DNA of 64,000 nt from assembly GCA_902617605.1 (NCBI GenBank), contig CACMXO010000004.1, positions 1-64,000 on the forward strand, read 5' to 3'. Under the pieces are notes generated by a model, which saw nothing but the letters and a program-made list of their open reading frames with translations, made no database searches and was not told the origin of the DNA. The DNA is from an uncultured Prochlorococcus sp. (GTDB taxonomy: Bacteria > Cyanobacteriota > Cyanobacteriia > PCC-6307 > Cyanobiaceae). Both the position numbers and the translations under genes were made by a program. This document shows, piece after piece, positions 7,426-17,372 of this stretch (position 1 is the first letter of the stretch; the number at the start of each line of letters is the position of its first letter).

Positions 7426-8487
7426 ATGTTTGATTTAATAAAAAAATATATAAATCTAAGAAGTGGAATTATATTGCTTTCTCTAGCTATATTTTTCGTT
7501 TTTATAACCAATTCCTTCAAGAAAAATAAGTCAAAAGATATTTCTGATTTTGTAGTTCAAGTTGAAAAAGGAATCCTCTCAGATTCAATTAATACAAGTG
7601 GTGAAGTAAAAGCAATAAGGACAAGCAATATTGGGCCTCGGAAACAAGGCGTAATAAAAGAAATCAAAGTAGATGAGGGCGATCTTGTAAAAAAAGATCA
7701 GGTTTTAGCTTCTCTTGATGATGAAGATTTTATCTATAAAATTGAAGAACTTGAATTAAATGTAGAAAAACAAAAATCTGAATTTTTAAGAAGGGAGTAT
7801 TTATATCAAGAAGGCGCAGTAAGTAAAGAAGACTATGAAAGTTATAAAAATAACTACAACATTAGTAGCGCAAAACTTAATGATGCAAAAGCTGAAAAAA
7901 GTTTCTATCTAATTAAAGCTCCTTATGGAGGAAAGATAACTGCAAAATATGCTGAGATAGGATCTTATGTCACACCAAGTACAAACTTAAGTTCAGACCC
8001 TAAAACCAAAAACTTTATTTTTGAACTATCAGAGGGCCTAGAAATAGTTGCAAAAGTTCCTGAGAGTGACATTGGCAGAATAAAAATAGGTCAAGAAGCC
8101 TCAGTAAGAATTGAGGCTTATCCCTCAAAAAAATATAGTGCCATAGTTAAAAAAATAGCTACAAGAGCTGTAAAAGATAATAATGTAACCTCATTCGAAG
8201 TAACTTTAAATTTTAAAGATATTTCTGAAGAAATTAAAATTGGAATGACTGCAGATCTTGAATTTAGAGTCAAAGGTAATGAAGAAAAAATCTTAGTACC
8301 AACAGTTTCTATTGTCACTGAAAAAGGTGAAAAAGGAATTTTGAAAGTTGATAAAAACAATTCTCCCAAATTTGAAAAAATCGAAATTGGTATTAGTAGT
8401 GGAAATAAAACTTCAGTAATTGATGGATTAGAACCTGGAGAGCAAATCTTTATTGATATTCCACCTTGGGCTAAGAAGAGAAAATGA
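7426..8487 (+). CDS. HlyD/RND-type periplasmic adaptor (membrane fusion protein)
   Basis: 353 residues: N-terminal membrane anchor (about 13-28), lipoyl/barrel-sandwich half (PRKQGVIKEIKVDEGDLVKKDQVLASLDD split motifs at about 72-100), a helical hairpin (about 105-160), the second lipoyl half (IKAPYGGKITAKYAEIGSYV in two parts) and a beta-barrel domain. Adaptors of this kind bridge an inner-membrane transporter to an outer-membrane channel. No transporter gene is adjacent here; instead the stop overlaps the polA start by 4 bp (ATGA). The transport partner is therefore unknown. Confidence 0.88.
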   Translation: MFDLIKKYINLRSGIILLSLAIFFVFITNSFKKNKSKDISDFVVQVEKGILSDSINTSGEVKAIRTSNIGPRKQGVIKEIKVDEGDLVKKDQVLASLDDEDFIYKIEELELNVEKQKSEFLRREYLYQEGAVSKEDYESYKNNYNISSAKLNDAKAEKSFYLIKAPYGGKITAKYAEIGSYVTPSTNLSSDPKTKNFIFELSEGLEIVAKVPESDIGRIKIGQEASVRIEAYPSKKYSAIVKKIATRAVKDNNVTSFEVTLNFKDISEEIKIGMTADLEFRVKGNEEKILVPTVSIVTEKGEKGILKVDKNNSPKFEKIEIGISSGNKTSVIDGLEPGEQIFIDIPPWAKKRK

Positions 8488-11414
8488 GTTTAAAATCTGA
8501 AAACTCTAAAAAACCAATTTTACTTTTAGTCGATGGCCACTCACTTGCTTTTAGAAGCTTCTATGCATTTAGCAAAGGGATTGATGGAGGTTTAACTACC
8601 AAAGAGGGATTTCCAACAAGTGTCACTTATGGATTTCTAAAAAGCCTTCTGGATAATTGTAAAAATATTAGTCCTGAGGGCGTTTGTATTACGTTTGATA
8701 CCGAAAAACCTACTTTCAGACATGAATTAGATCCAAATTATAAGGCCAATAGAGATGTAGCACCAGATGTTTTTTTTCAGGATATTGAACAACTAGAAAT
8801 CATTTTAGAAGAAAGCCTTAATTTACCAATTTTTAAATCTCCAGGATACGAAGCAGATGATCTCCTAGGCACAATTGCAAATGATGCTTCTTCTAAAGGA
8901 TGGTGCGTGAATATTCTTTCTGGAGATAGGGACTTATTTCAATTAGTAGATGATCAAAAAGATATTTATGTACTTTATATGGGTGGTGGTCCATATGCGA
9001 AAAGTGGAAATCCAACTCTTATGAATGAAAATGGAGTAAAAGAAAAATTAGGTGTTGCGCCAGAAAGAGTAGTTGATCTCAAAGCCCTAACTGGTGATAG
9101 TTCTGATAATATTCCAGGTATTAAAGGAGTAGGGCCAAAAACTGCAATTAATCTACTAAAAGAGAACGATACGCTTGATGGAATCTATCAGGCTTTGGAC
9201 AAGATTCAGCAGAACAACGATAAGAAATATAAAGGATTCATCAAAGGTTCAGTTATAGAAAAGCTCAGAAACGATAAACATAATGCTTTTCTTTCCAGGG
9301 ATTTAGCAAAAATAAATACTGAGGTGCCTTTAATTTTAAGTAACGGTTATGAATTAAAAAATATAAATCAAGAACTACTTTCAGAGTCACTGAAAAAATT
9401 AGAACTATCAACACTACTTAGACAAATTGATATTTTCAATTCAACTTTCAGCAAAGGTGGTTTTGACAAAAATAATGTAGCTAAAGAGGAGGAGAAAGAT
9501 CCAAAGGTCTCTAGTAAAAGTGAATTAGAAGATAGTGAAAATAAAATCCCTAAAATCAACGTAACTGTTGTAAATGATTTCGAATTACTTGATAAATTAA
9601 TTCAAAGATTAGACAAGACTAATCAAATAGTTTCTTTAGATACAGAGACCAATAGTTTGAATCCAATCGATGCGGAACTTGTTGGGATAGGGTTATGTCT
9701 TGGAGAAGAAAATGATGATTTATTTTATATACCTCTTGGTCATCAAACAAAAAAGGAGACCCCCAATCAATTATCAATTGAAGATGTTTTCTCAAAGCTA
9801 AGAAATTGGATAGAAGATCCAAAAAAAGAAAAGGCACTCCAAAATTCTAAATTTGATAGGCAAATATTTTTTAATCATGGACTTGATCTTAAAGGCGTAA
9901 CCTTTGACACCTTGTTAGCAGACTACCTTCTTAATAATCAGGAGAAACATGGGTTAAGTGAAATTAGTTTTAGATTATTTGGATTTAAGCCTCCTTCATT
10001 TAAGGAGACAGTTGGAAAAAATAAAGACTTTTCATTTGTTGATATTGATGAAGCAAGTATTTATTGCGGTTATGATGTCTTTCTAACTTTTAAGATTGTC
10101 AAAATTTTTAAAGAAAGTTTTTCAAAGGAAAAAGATGAATTAATCAAATTGTTCGAAGAAATCGAGCTACCTTTAGAGCCGGTATTGTCCCAAATGGAAA
10201 TGAATGGCATAACCATCGACATCCCTTATTTGGATAAGCTCTCAAAAGAATTAAAAAGTACCTTAGAAGATATTGAAAGTAAAGTTTATGATTTAGCAGA
10301 GGAAAGTTTCAATCTATCTTCACCAAAACAACTTGGTGAGATCTTGTTTGAAAAATTAAATTTGGATAAGAAAAAATCACGGAAAACAAAAACAGGATGG
10401 AGCACAGATGCAGTAGTTCTGGAAAGATTAGTCGACGAACATGAAATAATCCAACATTTAATAAAACATAGAACTCTTAGCAAATTACTTAGCACCTATA
10501 TTGATGCTCTTCCAAATCTTATTAACGAAAAGACAGGAAGAGTTCATACAAACTTTAATCAAGCTGCTACAGCGACTGGGAGACTAAGTAGTAGCAATCC
10601 TAATCTTCAAAATATCCCTGTTAGGACTGAATTTAGTAGGAGAATCAGAAAAGCATTCTTGCCTGAAAAAAATTGGAAACTTATATCAGCTGATTATTCT
10701 CAGATCGAATTAAGAATACTCGCTCACTTAGCGGATGAAGAAATACTAATAAATGCATTTCATAAAAATGATGATATTCATTCTTTGACTGCAAGATTAA
10801 TTTTTGAGAAAGAAGAAATTTCTTCTGATGAGAGGAGAGTTGGGAAAACAATAAATTTCGGAGTTATCTATGGTATGGGAATTAAAAAGTTTGCACGTTC
10901 TACAGGAGTAAGTACTCCAGAAGCAAAAGAATTCCTAATAAAATACAAAGAAAGATATTCAAAAATTTTCAAATTTCTTGAACTTCAAGAAAGACTTGCC
11001 TTATCAAAAGGTTATGTAAAAACAATTTTTGGTAGAAAGAGAGAATTTAAGTTTGATAAAAATGGACTTGGAAGATTACTAGGAAAAGATCCTTACGAAA
11101 TTGACTTGCAATCCGCAAGAAGAGCTGGCATGGAAGCACAGTCACTAAGAGCCGCAGCCAATGCCCCAATTCAGGGTTCAAGTGCAGATATTATTAAAAT
11201 TGCAATGGTTCAACTAAATAAAAAATTCATAAAAATGAATGTTCCAGCAAAAATGCTTTTACAAGTACATGATGAATTATTGTTTGAAGTTGAACCAGAT
11301 TCTTTGGAAATTACGACGAAATTAGTAAAGAAGACTATGGAAGATTGTGTAAAATTAAATGTGCCTCTTTTAGTTGATGTTGGAATTGGAGACAATTGGA
11401 TGGAGACAAAATAA
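8484..11414 (+). CDS. polA: DNA polymerase I
   Basis: 976 residues with all three domains. Residues 1-330 are the 5' nuclease (VDGHSLAFRSFYAF, YEADDLLGTIA, ALTGDSSDNIPG). The 3'-5' exonuclease (about 365-560) looks active: DTET (D386, E388), NSKFDR and YCGYD are all kept. The polymerase has motif A SADYSQIELR (D737), motif B KTINFGVIYG and motif C QVHDELLFE (H929-D930). Functions in Okazaki fragment processing and repair. Start overlaps the adaptor gene by 4 bp; cysS follows after 24 bp. Confidence 0.98.
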   Translation: MSLKSENSKKPILLLVDGHSLAFRSFYAFSKGIDGGLTTKEGFPTSVTYGFLKSLLDNCKNISPEGVCITFDTEKPTFRHELDPNYKANRDVAPDVFFQDIEQLEIILEESLNLPIFKSPGYEADDLLGTIANDASSKGWCVNILSGDRDLFQLVDDQKDIYVLYMGGGPYAKSGNPTLMNENGVKEKLGVAPERVVDLKALTGDSSDNIPGIKGVGPKTAINLLKENDTLDGIYQALDKIQQNNDKKYKGFIKGSVIEKLRNDKHNAFLSRDLAKINTEVPLILSNGYELKNINQELLSESLKKLELSTLLRQIDIFNSTFSKGGFDKNNVAKEEEKDPKVSSKSELEDSENKIPKINVTVVNDFELLDKLIQRLDKTNQIVSLDTETNSLNPIDAELVGIGLCLGEENDDLFYIPLGHQTKKETPNQLSIEDVFSKLRNWIEDPKKEKALQNSKFDRQIFFNHGLDLKGVTFDTLLADYLLNNQEKHGLSEISFRLFGFKPPSFKETVGKNKDFSFVDIDEASIYCGYDVFLTFKIVKIFKESFSKEKDELIKLFEEIELPLEPVLSQMEMNGITIDIPYLDKLSKELKSTLEDIESKVYDLAEESFNLSSPKQLGEILFEKLNLDKKKSRKTKTGWSTDAVVLERLVDEHEIIQHLIKHRTLSKLLSTYIDALPNLINEKTGRVHTNFNQAATATGRLSSSNPNLQNIPVRTEFSRRIRKAFLPEKNWKLISADYSQIELRILAHLADEEILINAFHKNDDIHSLTARLIFEKEEISSDERRVGKTINFGVIYGMGIKKFARSTGVSTPEAKEFLIKYKERYSKIFKFLELQERLALSKGYVKTIFGRKREFKFDKNGLGRLLGKDPYEIDLQSARRAGMEAQSLRAAANAPIQGSSADIIKIAMVQLNKKFIKMNVPAKMLLQVHDELLFEVEPDSLEITTKLVKKTMEDCVKLNVPLLVDVGIGDNWMETK

Positions 11415-11438
11415 AACTTATGAAATACTTATCTTAAG

Positions 11439-12908
11439 ATGATCAAACTTTTTAATACTTTAAGCAAAAAAGTTGAGGTTTTTAAGCCTATTGATGATGT
11501 AGTAAAAATTTATTGTTGTGGGGTAACTGTTTATGATTTATGTCATCTTGGTCATGCCAGAAGTTATATCGCTTGGGATGTATTGAGAAGATTTTTAATT
11601 TACAGTGATTTCAAAGTGAAGTATGTTCAAAATTTTACAGATATTGATGACAAGATCTTAAAAAGAGCGAAAGAAGAAAGCAGTTCAATGAAGGAAGTAT
11701 CTGAAAAGAATATCATTGAATTTCACAAAGATATGGATTCTTTAGGGATAATGCGTCCGGATAGCATGCCAAGAGCAACGAATCATATATGCAATATCTG
11801 TTCCTTCATAACAATCCTTGAGGACAAAGGTTATGCATACTCTAGGGATGGAGATGTTTATTATTCTGTTTTTAAAAATAAAAATTATGGAAAGCTAAGT
11901 AATCAAAATTTACAAGAACAAAATATCAATCAGCAAGGAAGAATGGTTAATGAGGAAAATAGTAAAAAACTTAATCCGCAAGATTTTGCGCTATGGAAAA
12001 AAGCCAAAGATGATGAACCATTTTTTGATTCGCCATGGGGTAAAGGTAGGCCAGGATGGCATATTGAATGTTCGGCGATGGTTAAAGATGAATTAGGAGA
12101 TACTATTGATATCCATTTAGGTGGTTCTGATTTAATTTTTCCACATCATGAGAATGAAATCGCCCAATCAGAAGCAGCCAATGGCAAAAAGCTAGCGAAC
12201 TATTGGTTACACAATGGGATGGTCAATGTAAATGGACAAAAGATGAGTAAATCTCTTAAAAATTTTAAAACTATTAGAGAGCTAATTAAGTCAGGTATAA
12301 GCCCTATGACTTTGCGATATTTTGTTATGACTGTGAATTATAGAAAACCACTTGATTTTACTGAAGAAGCTTTAAGGAGTGCTTCAGAAGCTTGGAAAAA
12401 CATTAATGTAGCCCTTTCTTTTTTGGACCTTACAAAAGATGCTTTTAAATCTATCGATAAGAATGAATCTATCGAAGACGAATATAAAGAGAAAATAAGC
12501 TTTGAATTATCTCAAAAAAAGCTTAAATTTTCTGAGGCTCTTGGAAATGACCTTAATACAGCAGGTGCTATCGCAATTATTTACGATTTAGCAAAACCAT
12601 TAAAAAACTTTTTAAACCAATTTCAAAGAGTCGAAGGTTTTAAAATAGACCTAAATGAAAAATTCTTTCTACTTGAGAATTTTAAAACTCTTGAAAAGTT
12701 AACTGAGGTACTTGGTCTTAAAAAAGAGGTTTTAGTAAAAGAAAGTAAAATAAAAGAAGAAGAAATATCAATGCTTATTAATGAAAGATTGAAAGCAAAA
12801 AAAGAAAAGAATTATACGAAGGCCGATGAAATTAGGAATTTTTTAAAAGAAAAAGGTATTGAACTTATTGATCAATCCAAGGATGTAACAACATGGATAA
12901 GGGTCTAA
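11439..12908 (+). CDS. cysS: cysteinyl-tRNA synthetase
   Basis: 489 residues, class I. Zinc/substrate cysteines in YCCGVTVYD (C26/27), HLGH at 36-39 (HIGH motif), WHIECSAM with the second zinc cysteine, HHENEIAQSE, and KMSKS near 269-273. The DALR-type C-terminal helical domain is present. Full length. It follows polA by 24 bp and precedes dxr by 82 bp on the same strand, so a polA-cysS-dxr transcript is possible. Confidence 0.98.
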   Translation: MIKLFNTLSKKVEVFKPIDDVVKIYCCGVTVYDLCHLGHARSYIAWDVLRRFLIYSDFKVKYVQNFTDIDDKILKRAKEESSSMKEVSEKNIIEFHKDMDSLGIMRPDSMPRATNHICNICSFITILEDKGYAYSRDGDVYYSVFKNKNYGKLSNQNLQEQNINQQGRMVNEENSKKLNPQDFALWKKAKDDEPFFDSPWGKGRPGWHIECSAMVKDELGDTIDIHLGGSDLIFPHHENEIAQSEAANGKKLANYWLHNGMVNVNGQKMSKSLKNFKTIRELIKSGISPMTLRYFVMTVNYRKPLDFTEEALRSASEAWKNINVALSFLDLTKDAFKSIDKNESIEDEYKEKISFELSQKKLKFSEALGNDLNTAGAIAIIYDLAKPLKNFLNQFQRVEGFKIDLNEKFFLLENFKTLEKLTEVLGLKKEVLVKESKIKEEEISMLINERLKAKKEKNYTKADEIRNFLKEKGIELIDQSKDVTTWIRV

Positions 12909-12990
12909 ATTTTAAGAAAAAAACCAATTTGAAATTTTTGTTTTTTAAATACACCTTTAAATGGGAAGATATTAGAAATATCAGAGAAAA

Positions 12991-14220
12991 TTGAAATACA
13001 TTACTGTGCTCGGTTCTACTGGTTCAATTGGGACTCAAACTCTCGAAATAGCTAGTGAGCAGCCTGATAAGTTTAAAGCCGTAGCTCTCTCGGCAGGAAG
13101 AAATATTAATTTATTAACAGAACAAGTTAAAACACACAAACCAGAAGTAGTTGCGATTGAGGATGAAAATCTTATAGAAGATTTAAAAGATAATATTAAT
13201 AACTTAGATTTGGATAGTGCTCCCTTGATTTTGAGTGGAAAGGAGGGGATTAACGCTGTTGCAGCATGGGATAAGGCAGATACTGTGGTTACAGGGATAG
13301 TAGGATGTGCAGGCTTAATCCCAACAATGTCAGCAATTAATTCGGGGAAGAATATTGCACTTGCTAACAAAGAAACTTTAATTGCGGCAGGACCAATTGT
13401 TATTCCTGCATTAAAGAAAAATAATAGTAGGCTTTTACCTGCTGATTCAGAACACTCCGCTATCTTTCAATGTTTACAAGGATTACCCAATTATGAAAAT
13501 GCAGATTTTTCAACCGGAGAGATACCTAAAGGTTTAAAAGCCATACACTTAACAGCTTCTGGTGGTGCTTTCAGAGATTGGGCCGTTGAGGATTTAAAGC
13601 ATGTCACAGTGGAAGATGCAACTTCACATCCTAATTGGGATATGGGAAAAAAAATAACTGTAGATTCTGCAACTCTTATGAATAAAGGATTGGAAGTTAT
13701 AGAAGCTCATTATTTATTTGGGACCTCCTACGAAAATATCGAAATAGTTATCCACCCTCAAAGTATTATTCATTCAATGATTGAGATGGAAGATTCTTCA
13801 GTATTAGCTCAATTAGGTTGGCCAGATATGAAACTACCCATTTTATATGCGATGAGTTGGCCTGAAAGATTTAAAACAAATTGGAAAAGATTAAACCTAA
13901 GTGAAATTGGAAAATTAACTTTTAAAGAGCCCGACGAGTTTAAATATCCATGCATGGGACTTGCCTATGCCGCAGGAAAATCTTCTGGGACTATGCCTGC
14001 AGTCTTAAATGCTGCCAATGAAATGGCTGTTGAGCAATTCCTTAAAGAAAAAATTTCTTTTCAAGAAATTCCAACATTTATAAGTAAAGCATGTGAATCA
14101 CATATGGAGAATTTGAATTTGAGGCCCGAATTGGAGGATATTCTTGAAGTAGACAATTGGGCCAGACTTTTTGTTGAGCAAGAAATTAAAAAAGGGAAAA
14201 AATACGTAAGTATTGGATAA
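12991..14220 (+). CDS. dxr: 1-deoxy-D-xylulose-5-phosphate reductoisomerase
   Basis: 409 residues; TTG start at the expected N-terminus. NADPH loop [16 protein letters not shown] (6-21), NKETLIAAG, the metal/substrate motif [12 protein letters not shown], the flexible-loop region [20 protein letters not shown] and EVIEAHYLF are all intact. Catalyses the committed step to MEP in the non-mevalonate isoprenoid pathway that feeds chlorophyll phytol and carotenoids. Its stop overlaps the next gene's TTG start by 8 bp. Confidence 0.98.
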   Translation: MKYITVLGSTGSIGTQTLEIASEQPDKFKAVALSAGRNINLLTEQVKTHKPEVVAIEDENLIEDLKDNINNLDLDSAPLILSGKEGINAVAAWDKADTVVTGIVGCAGLIPTMSAINSGKNIALANKETLIAAGPIVIPALKKNNSRLLPADSEHSAIFQCLQGLPNYENADFSTGEIPKGLKAIHLTASGGAFRDWAVEDLKHVTVEDATSHPNWDMGKKITVDSATLMNKGLEVIEAHYLFGTSYENIEIVIHPQSIIHSMIEMEDSSVLAQLGWPDMKLPILYAMSWPERFKTNWKRLNLSEIGKLTFKEPDEFKYPCMGLAYAAGKSSGTMPAVLNAANEMAVEQFLKEKISFQEIPTFISKACESHMENLNLRPELEDILEVDNWARLFVEQEIKKGKKYVSIG

Positions 14221-14566
14221 AGTGAATATTAAAAAGCATCTTCTACTATGCGCAACACCCACAAAACAGAAATGCTTTAAAGGCAATGAAGGTCAAAAAA
14301 CATGGGAATGCCTGAAAAAGACTTTAAAAAAATTTGAGAATGATCCCTGTACAAAAAACGTTCATATATTGAGATCAAAAGCTGACTGTTTAAGGATATG
14401 TAAGAACGGCCCAATTCTTCTTGTGTGGCCTGATGGTATTTGGTACGAGAAAGTTTCTCCAGAAAAGATTTCAGAAATTTTTACCTCACATATTATTAAC
14501 GGTAAGCCAATAGAAAAATGGATTTTCAAAAAAACACCATTTTCAAATAGTCCTAGATACTCATAA
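14213..14566 (+). CDS. (2Fe-2S) thioredoxin-like ferredoxin domain protein
   Basis: 117 residues. Four cysteines in the thin-ferredoxin arrangement: [12 protein letters not shown] near the N-terminus and [10 protein letters not shown] in the middle, in a thioredoxin-like fold as in NuoE/HoxE C-termini and stand-alone cyanobacterial homologues. Likely an electron carrier; partner unknown. TTG at 14213 overlaps dxr; GTG at 14222 is an equally good start. The 3' end overlaps the convergent hydrolase gene by 14 bp. Confidence 0.82.
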   Translation: MDKVNIKKHLLLCATPTKQKCFKGNEGQKTWECLKKTLKKFENDPCTKNVHILRSKADCLRICKNGPILLVWPDGIWYEKVSPEKISEIFTSHIINGKPIEKWIFKKTPFSNSPRYS

Positions 14567-15638
14567 ACCAGTTCTTTACGACTTCGTCTGACCAGCAGCC
14601 ATTAATCGAATGAAAACCATTATGACCTCCTTTTTCAGTTATAAAAATAGTAAATTTATCAATAAATTTCCCTCTTAAATTCAAAGTTGCATTATATGGA
14701 ACCCAAGGATCATCCTTGGCATGAATAAAAAGCATTTGAGGTAATTTTTTTATTGAGTTTTGGATTCTAAATATTGGAGAAGCTTTAACATAATAATCTT
14801 CTAAAGAATCAAATCCCCAACTTGTAGCTGTAAATTCCTGATCAAATTCCCTTATACTTTTTAAAGCTCTAATTTTTTTTCTTAATTTCTCATTATTAAG
14901 AATTTTGCCTTCATCATTAAATCCGTCCCATAACTGATTTTTTAAGCGATGAAGTAACCATTTTTGGTAGATATAATTTCTAGATTTTTCAATACATAGA
15001 CTACATGATGATAAATCTAACGGGCTACTCACGCAGGCTAGGCCATCTAAAAGTTTTTCTCCTTTGTTTTCATCGTAATCTAAGCAGGCATTTAAAAGAA
15101 TTGTTCCGCCTAAAGATAATCCAACTCCGTAAATTGGAAGATAATTCATCTTAATGAGATCTTTAAACTCTAAATTAATGAATTTTTTAAAATAATTAAT
15201 TGCTGAAATAACATCACTGGAGCATCTAGCACAATAATTTCCCTTAGCTAAATATCTCGCAGATCCAGATCCTCTCAGATTTAATTTAAGAACTCCAAAA
15301 CCATTATTTGCTAATTTCCTAGAAATTCTTCTTAAACCAAACCGTTTAGTTGAACCCCCTAAACCATGAGTAACGATTACAAAACCCCTAAGTGAGTCTA
15401 AGTTGTCAGGTAATTCTAAAAACCCTAGAAGATAATCATATTCAAATTTTTTAGAAAGAATTTTATTAATCGGAAAAAATATTTTTTTATTTTTTTTTGA
15501 TTTACCAAGATCAATAACAAAAGTATCTCTCAAAGTTTGTAAGTCACCACCTATCCAAGGTAAAACTTCTCGAAATGGCTTATTTTTTACGTAATCTGAA
15601 GAACTAAAAGATATACTACTATTTCTCCCCAACTCCAA
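14553..15638 (-). CDS. alpha/beta hydrolase, YheT family
   Basis: 361 residues with the alpha/beta hydrolase fold. HGLGGS oxyanion-type loop (about 90-95), nucleophile elbow YGVGLSLGG (Ser about 173), acid in HAKDDPWVP and base in EKGGHNGF. The size and the LRGSGSA motif fit the YheT/EMB8 group of esterases. Substrate unknown. The N-terminus overlaps the pntB 3' end by 20 bp, so it is probably translated from the pnt transcript. Confidence 0.88.
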   Translation of the reverse strand: MELGRNSSISFSSSDYVKNKPFREVLPWIGGDLQTLRDTFVIDLGKSKKNKKIFFPINKILSKKFEYDYLLGFLELPDNLDSLRGFVIVTHGLGGSTKRFGLRRISRKLANNGFGVLKLNLRGSGSARYLAKGNYCARCSSDVISAINYFKKFINLEFKDLIKMNYLPIYGVGLSLGGTILLNACLDYDENKGEKLLDGLACVSSPLDLSSCSLCIEKSRNYIYQKWLLHRLKNQLWDGFNDEGKILNNEKLRKKIRALKSIREFDQEFTATSWGFDSLEDYYVKASPIFRIQNSIKKLPQMLFIHAKDDPWVPYNATLNLRGKFIDKFTIFITEKGGHNGFHSINGCWSDEVVKNWFMSI

Positions 15639-17058
15639 GATCCTTTAATTCTCCAATCAAATCATTCAGTACCTTTTTTGCATCACCAAAGACCATTGAG
15701 GTATTTGGCAAATCAAATAAATCATTTTTTATTCCTGAGTAACCTGCACTCATTCCACGTTTAATTACAAATACAGTTCTTGCTTCCTGCACATCAAGAA
15801 CTGGCATGCCATATAAAGGAGAAGAGCTATCATTTTTAGCTTGAGGATTAACCACATCATTTGCACCTAAAACTAAAACAACATCTGTTGCTGGAAAATC
15901 AGGATTTACAACGTCCATCTCTTTAAGTTGTTCGTAAGGAACATCTGCTTCTGCTAAAAGTACATTCATATGTCCAGGCATTCTCCCTGCTACAGGATGA
16001 ATTGCGTAAACAACTTCAATACCATTTTGCTCTAGTTTTTTTGTCACTTCCCTTAAAGTATGTTGAGCTTGAGCTACCGCTAGACCATAACCAGGAACTA
16101 TAATTACCTTATTGGCTGCCTCTAAAGTCAATGCACATTCTTCAACACTGCAAGAAGTTATATTTGTATATTCTCCTGAACCGGAAGAGGTTGTACTTTG
16201 TGCGGATAAAGATCCTCCAAAAAGAACTGAGACCAATGATCTATTCATACCCTTGCACATTACTTGAGTAAGTATTAGGCCTGCTGCTCCAACCATTGCA
16301 CCTGCTACTATCAAAAGCTGACTATCTACAACGAAACCTGCTGCTGCTGCTGCAATCCCTGAATAGCTATTTAATAAAGATATAACGACTGGCATATCAG
16401 CTCCACCAATTGGTAAAGTAACTCCAATACCTAATAAAGAAGAAACTACAACTAAAAGCCAAATAGAACTTGTATTGCCGTTTATCAAATCAAAAAAGGC
16501 TATCAATGAAGCAACTGCAAAAACAATATTTACAAAATGTCTAACTTTGCTCTGAGTCCATCCTGGAGTTGACAACCAACCCTGTAACTTTGCCATCGCC
16601 ACAATTGAACCTGTGAAAGTTATGGCACCAACAAATATAGAAACAGATATTGAAACTTCGTTAATCAGTGACTTAAAGAAATCAAAATTTTCTTGGCCAC
16701 CAGATATAGGAAAAATAGCTACTCCTAAGGCCACTAAAAGTGATGACATTCCTCCACAACCATTGAACAATGCCACTGTTTCAGGCATGGAGGTCATAGG
16801 TACTTTTTTTGCAAGAATTGCTCCGAATAAACTACCTAAGATTGATCCAATTATTATCCAAATCCAAGACTGGATAGCAATTCCAGAAGTGCCTAAATAA
16901 TAAGAAAGTAATCCTACTACTGATAGCGACATTGCAAATGCAGCTAATCTATTGGCATCTCTTGCTGATTTTACTTTTGACAATCCTTTTATTCCCAACG
17001 CCAGTAAAAGTACTGCTAGAAGGTCAATAACGAATTTAATGATTACAGGTAGATTCAT
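15619..17058 (-). CDS. pntB: proton-translocating NAD(P) transhydrogenase, beta subunit
   Basis: 479 residues. The N-terminal two thirds form the membrane domain II (about nine helices; GGADMPVVISLLNSYSG-type segment). The C-terminal domain III binds NADP(H): VPGYGLAVAQAQH, GRMPGHMNVLLAEADVPY and VLVLGANDVVNP. With PntA it couples hydride transfer from NADH to NADP+ to proton re-entry. Last of the pntA1-pntA2-pntB set; 8 bp separate it from pntA2. Confidence 0.98.
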   Translation of the reverse strand: MNLPVIIKFVIDLLAVLLLALGIKGLSKVKSARDANRLAAFAMSLSVVGLLSYYLGTSGIAIQSWIWIIIGSILGSLFGAILAKKVPMTSMPETVALFNGCGGMSSLLVALGVAIFPISGGQENFDFFKSLINEVSISVSIFVGAITFTGSIVAMAKLQGWLSTPGWTQSKVRHFVNIVFAVASLIAFFDLINGNTSSIWLLVVVSSLLGIGVTLPIGGADMPVVISLLNSYSGIAAAAAGFVVDSQLLIVAGAMVGAAGLILTQVMCKGMNRSLVSVLFGGSLSAQSTTSSGSGEYTNITSCSVEECALTLEAANKVIIVPGYGLAVAQAQHTLREVTKKLEQNGIEVVYAIHPVAGRMPGHMNVLLAEADVPYEQLKEMDVVNPDFPATDVVLVLGANDVVNPQAKNDSSSPLYGMPVLDVQEARTVFVIKRGMSAGYSGIKNDLFDLPNTSMVFGDAKKVLNDLIGELKDLGVGEK

Positions 17059-17066
17059 GTTAAAAA

Positions 17067-17360
17067 TTACTTCTTATTTGATGGTTTACGACTAAACATC
17101 GCGAGCATTCGATCAGTTACAAAGAAACCTCCTACAACGTTGAAAAGAGCAAATCCAAGAGAAACTGAACCAATGATTAAAAGTGGTACGTTACCTTCTG
17201 CTTTTACAATTAAAGTCAAAGCTGCAAGCATTGTTATTCCTGAAATCGCATTTGCTCCACTCATTAGAGGTGTGTGAAGAGTAGGAGGAACTTTTCCAAT
17301 TAACTCGAGACCTAGTAAACTACCAAGTAAAAGAACCCAAAGAAGACTAATAAAAGACAT
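17067..17360 (-). CDS. pntA2: NAD(P) transhydrogenase alpha subunit, part 2 (membrane)
   Basis: 97 residues, three membrane helices. Contains the family's HTPLMSGANAISGI segment (about 28-41), which is the C-terminal membrane part of single-chain PntA. In cyanobacteria PntA is split, and this is the second half. Lies 12 bp after pntA1 and 8 bp before pntB. Confidence 0.96.
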   Translation of the reverse strand: MSFISLLWVLLLGSLLGLELIGKVPPTLHTPLMSGANAISGITMLAALTLIVKAEGNVPLLIIGSVSLGFALFNVVGGFFVTDRMLAMFSRKPSNKK

Positions 17361-17372
17361 AATTTTAAAACC

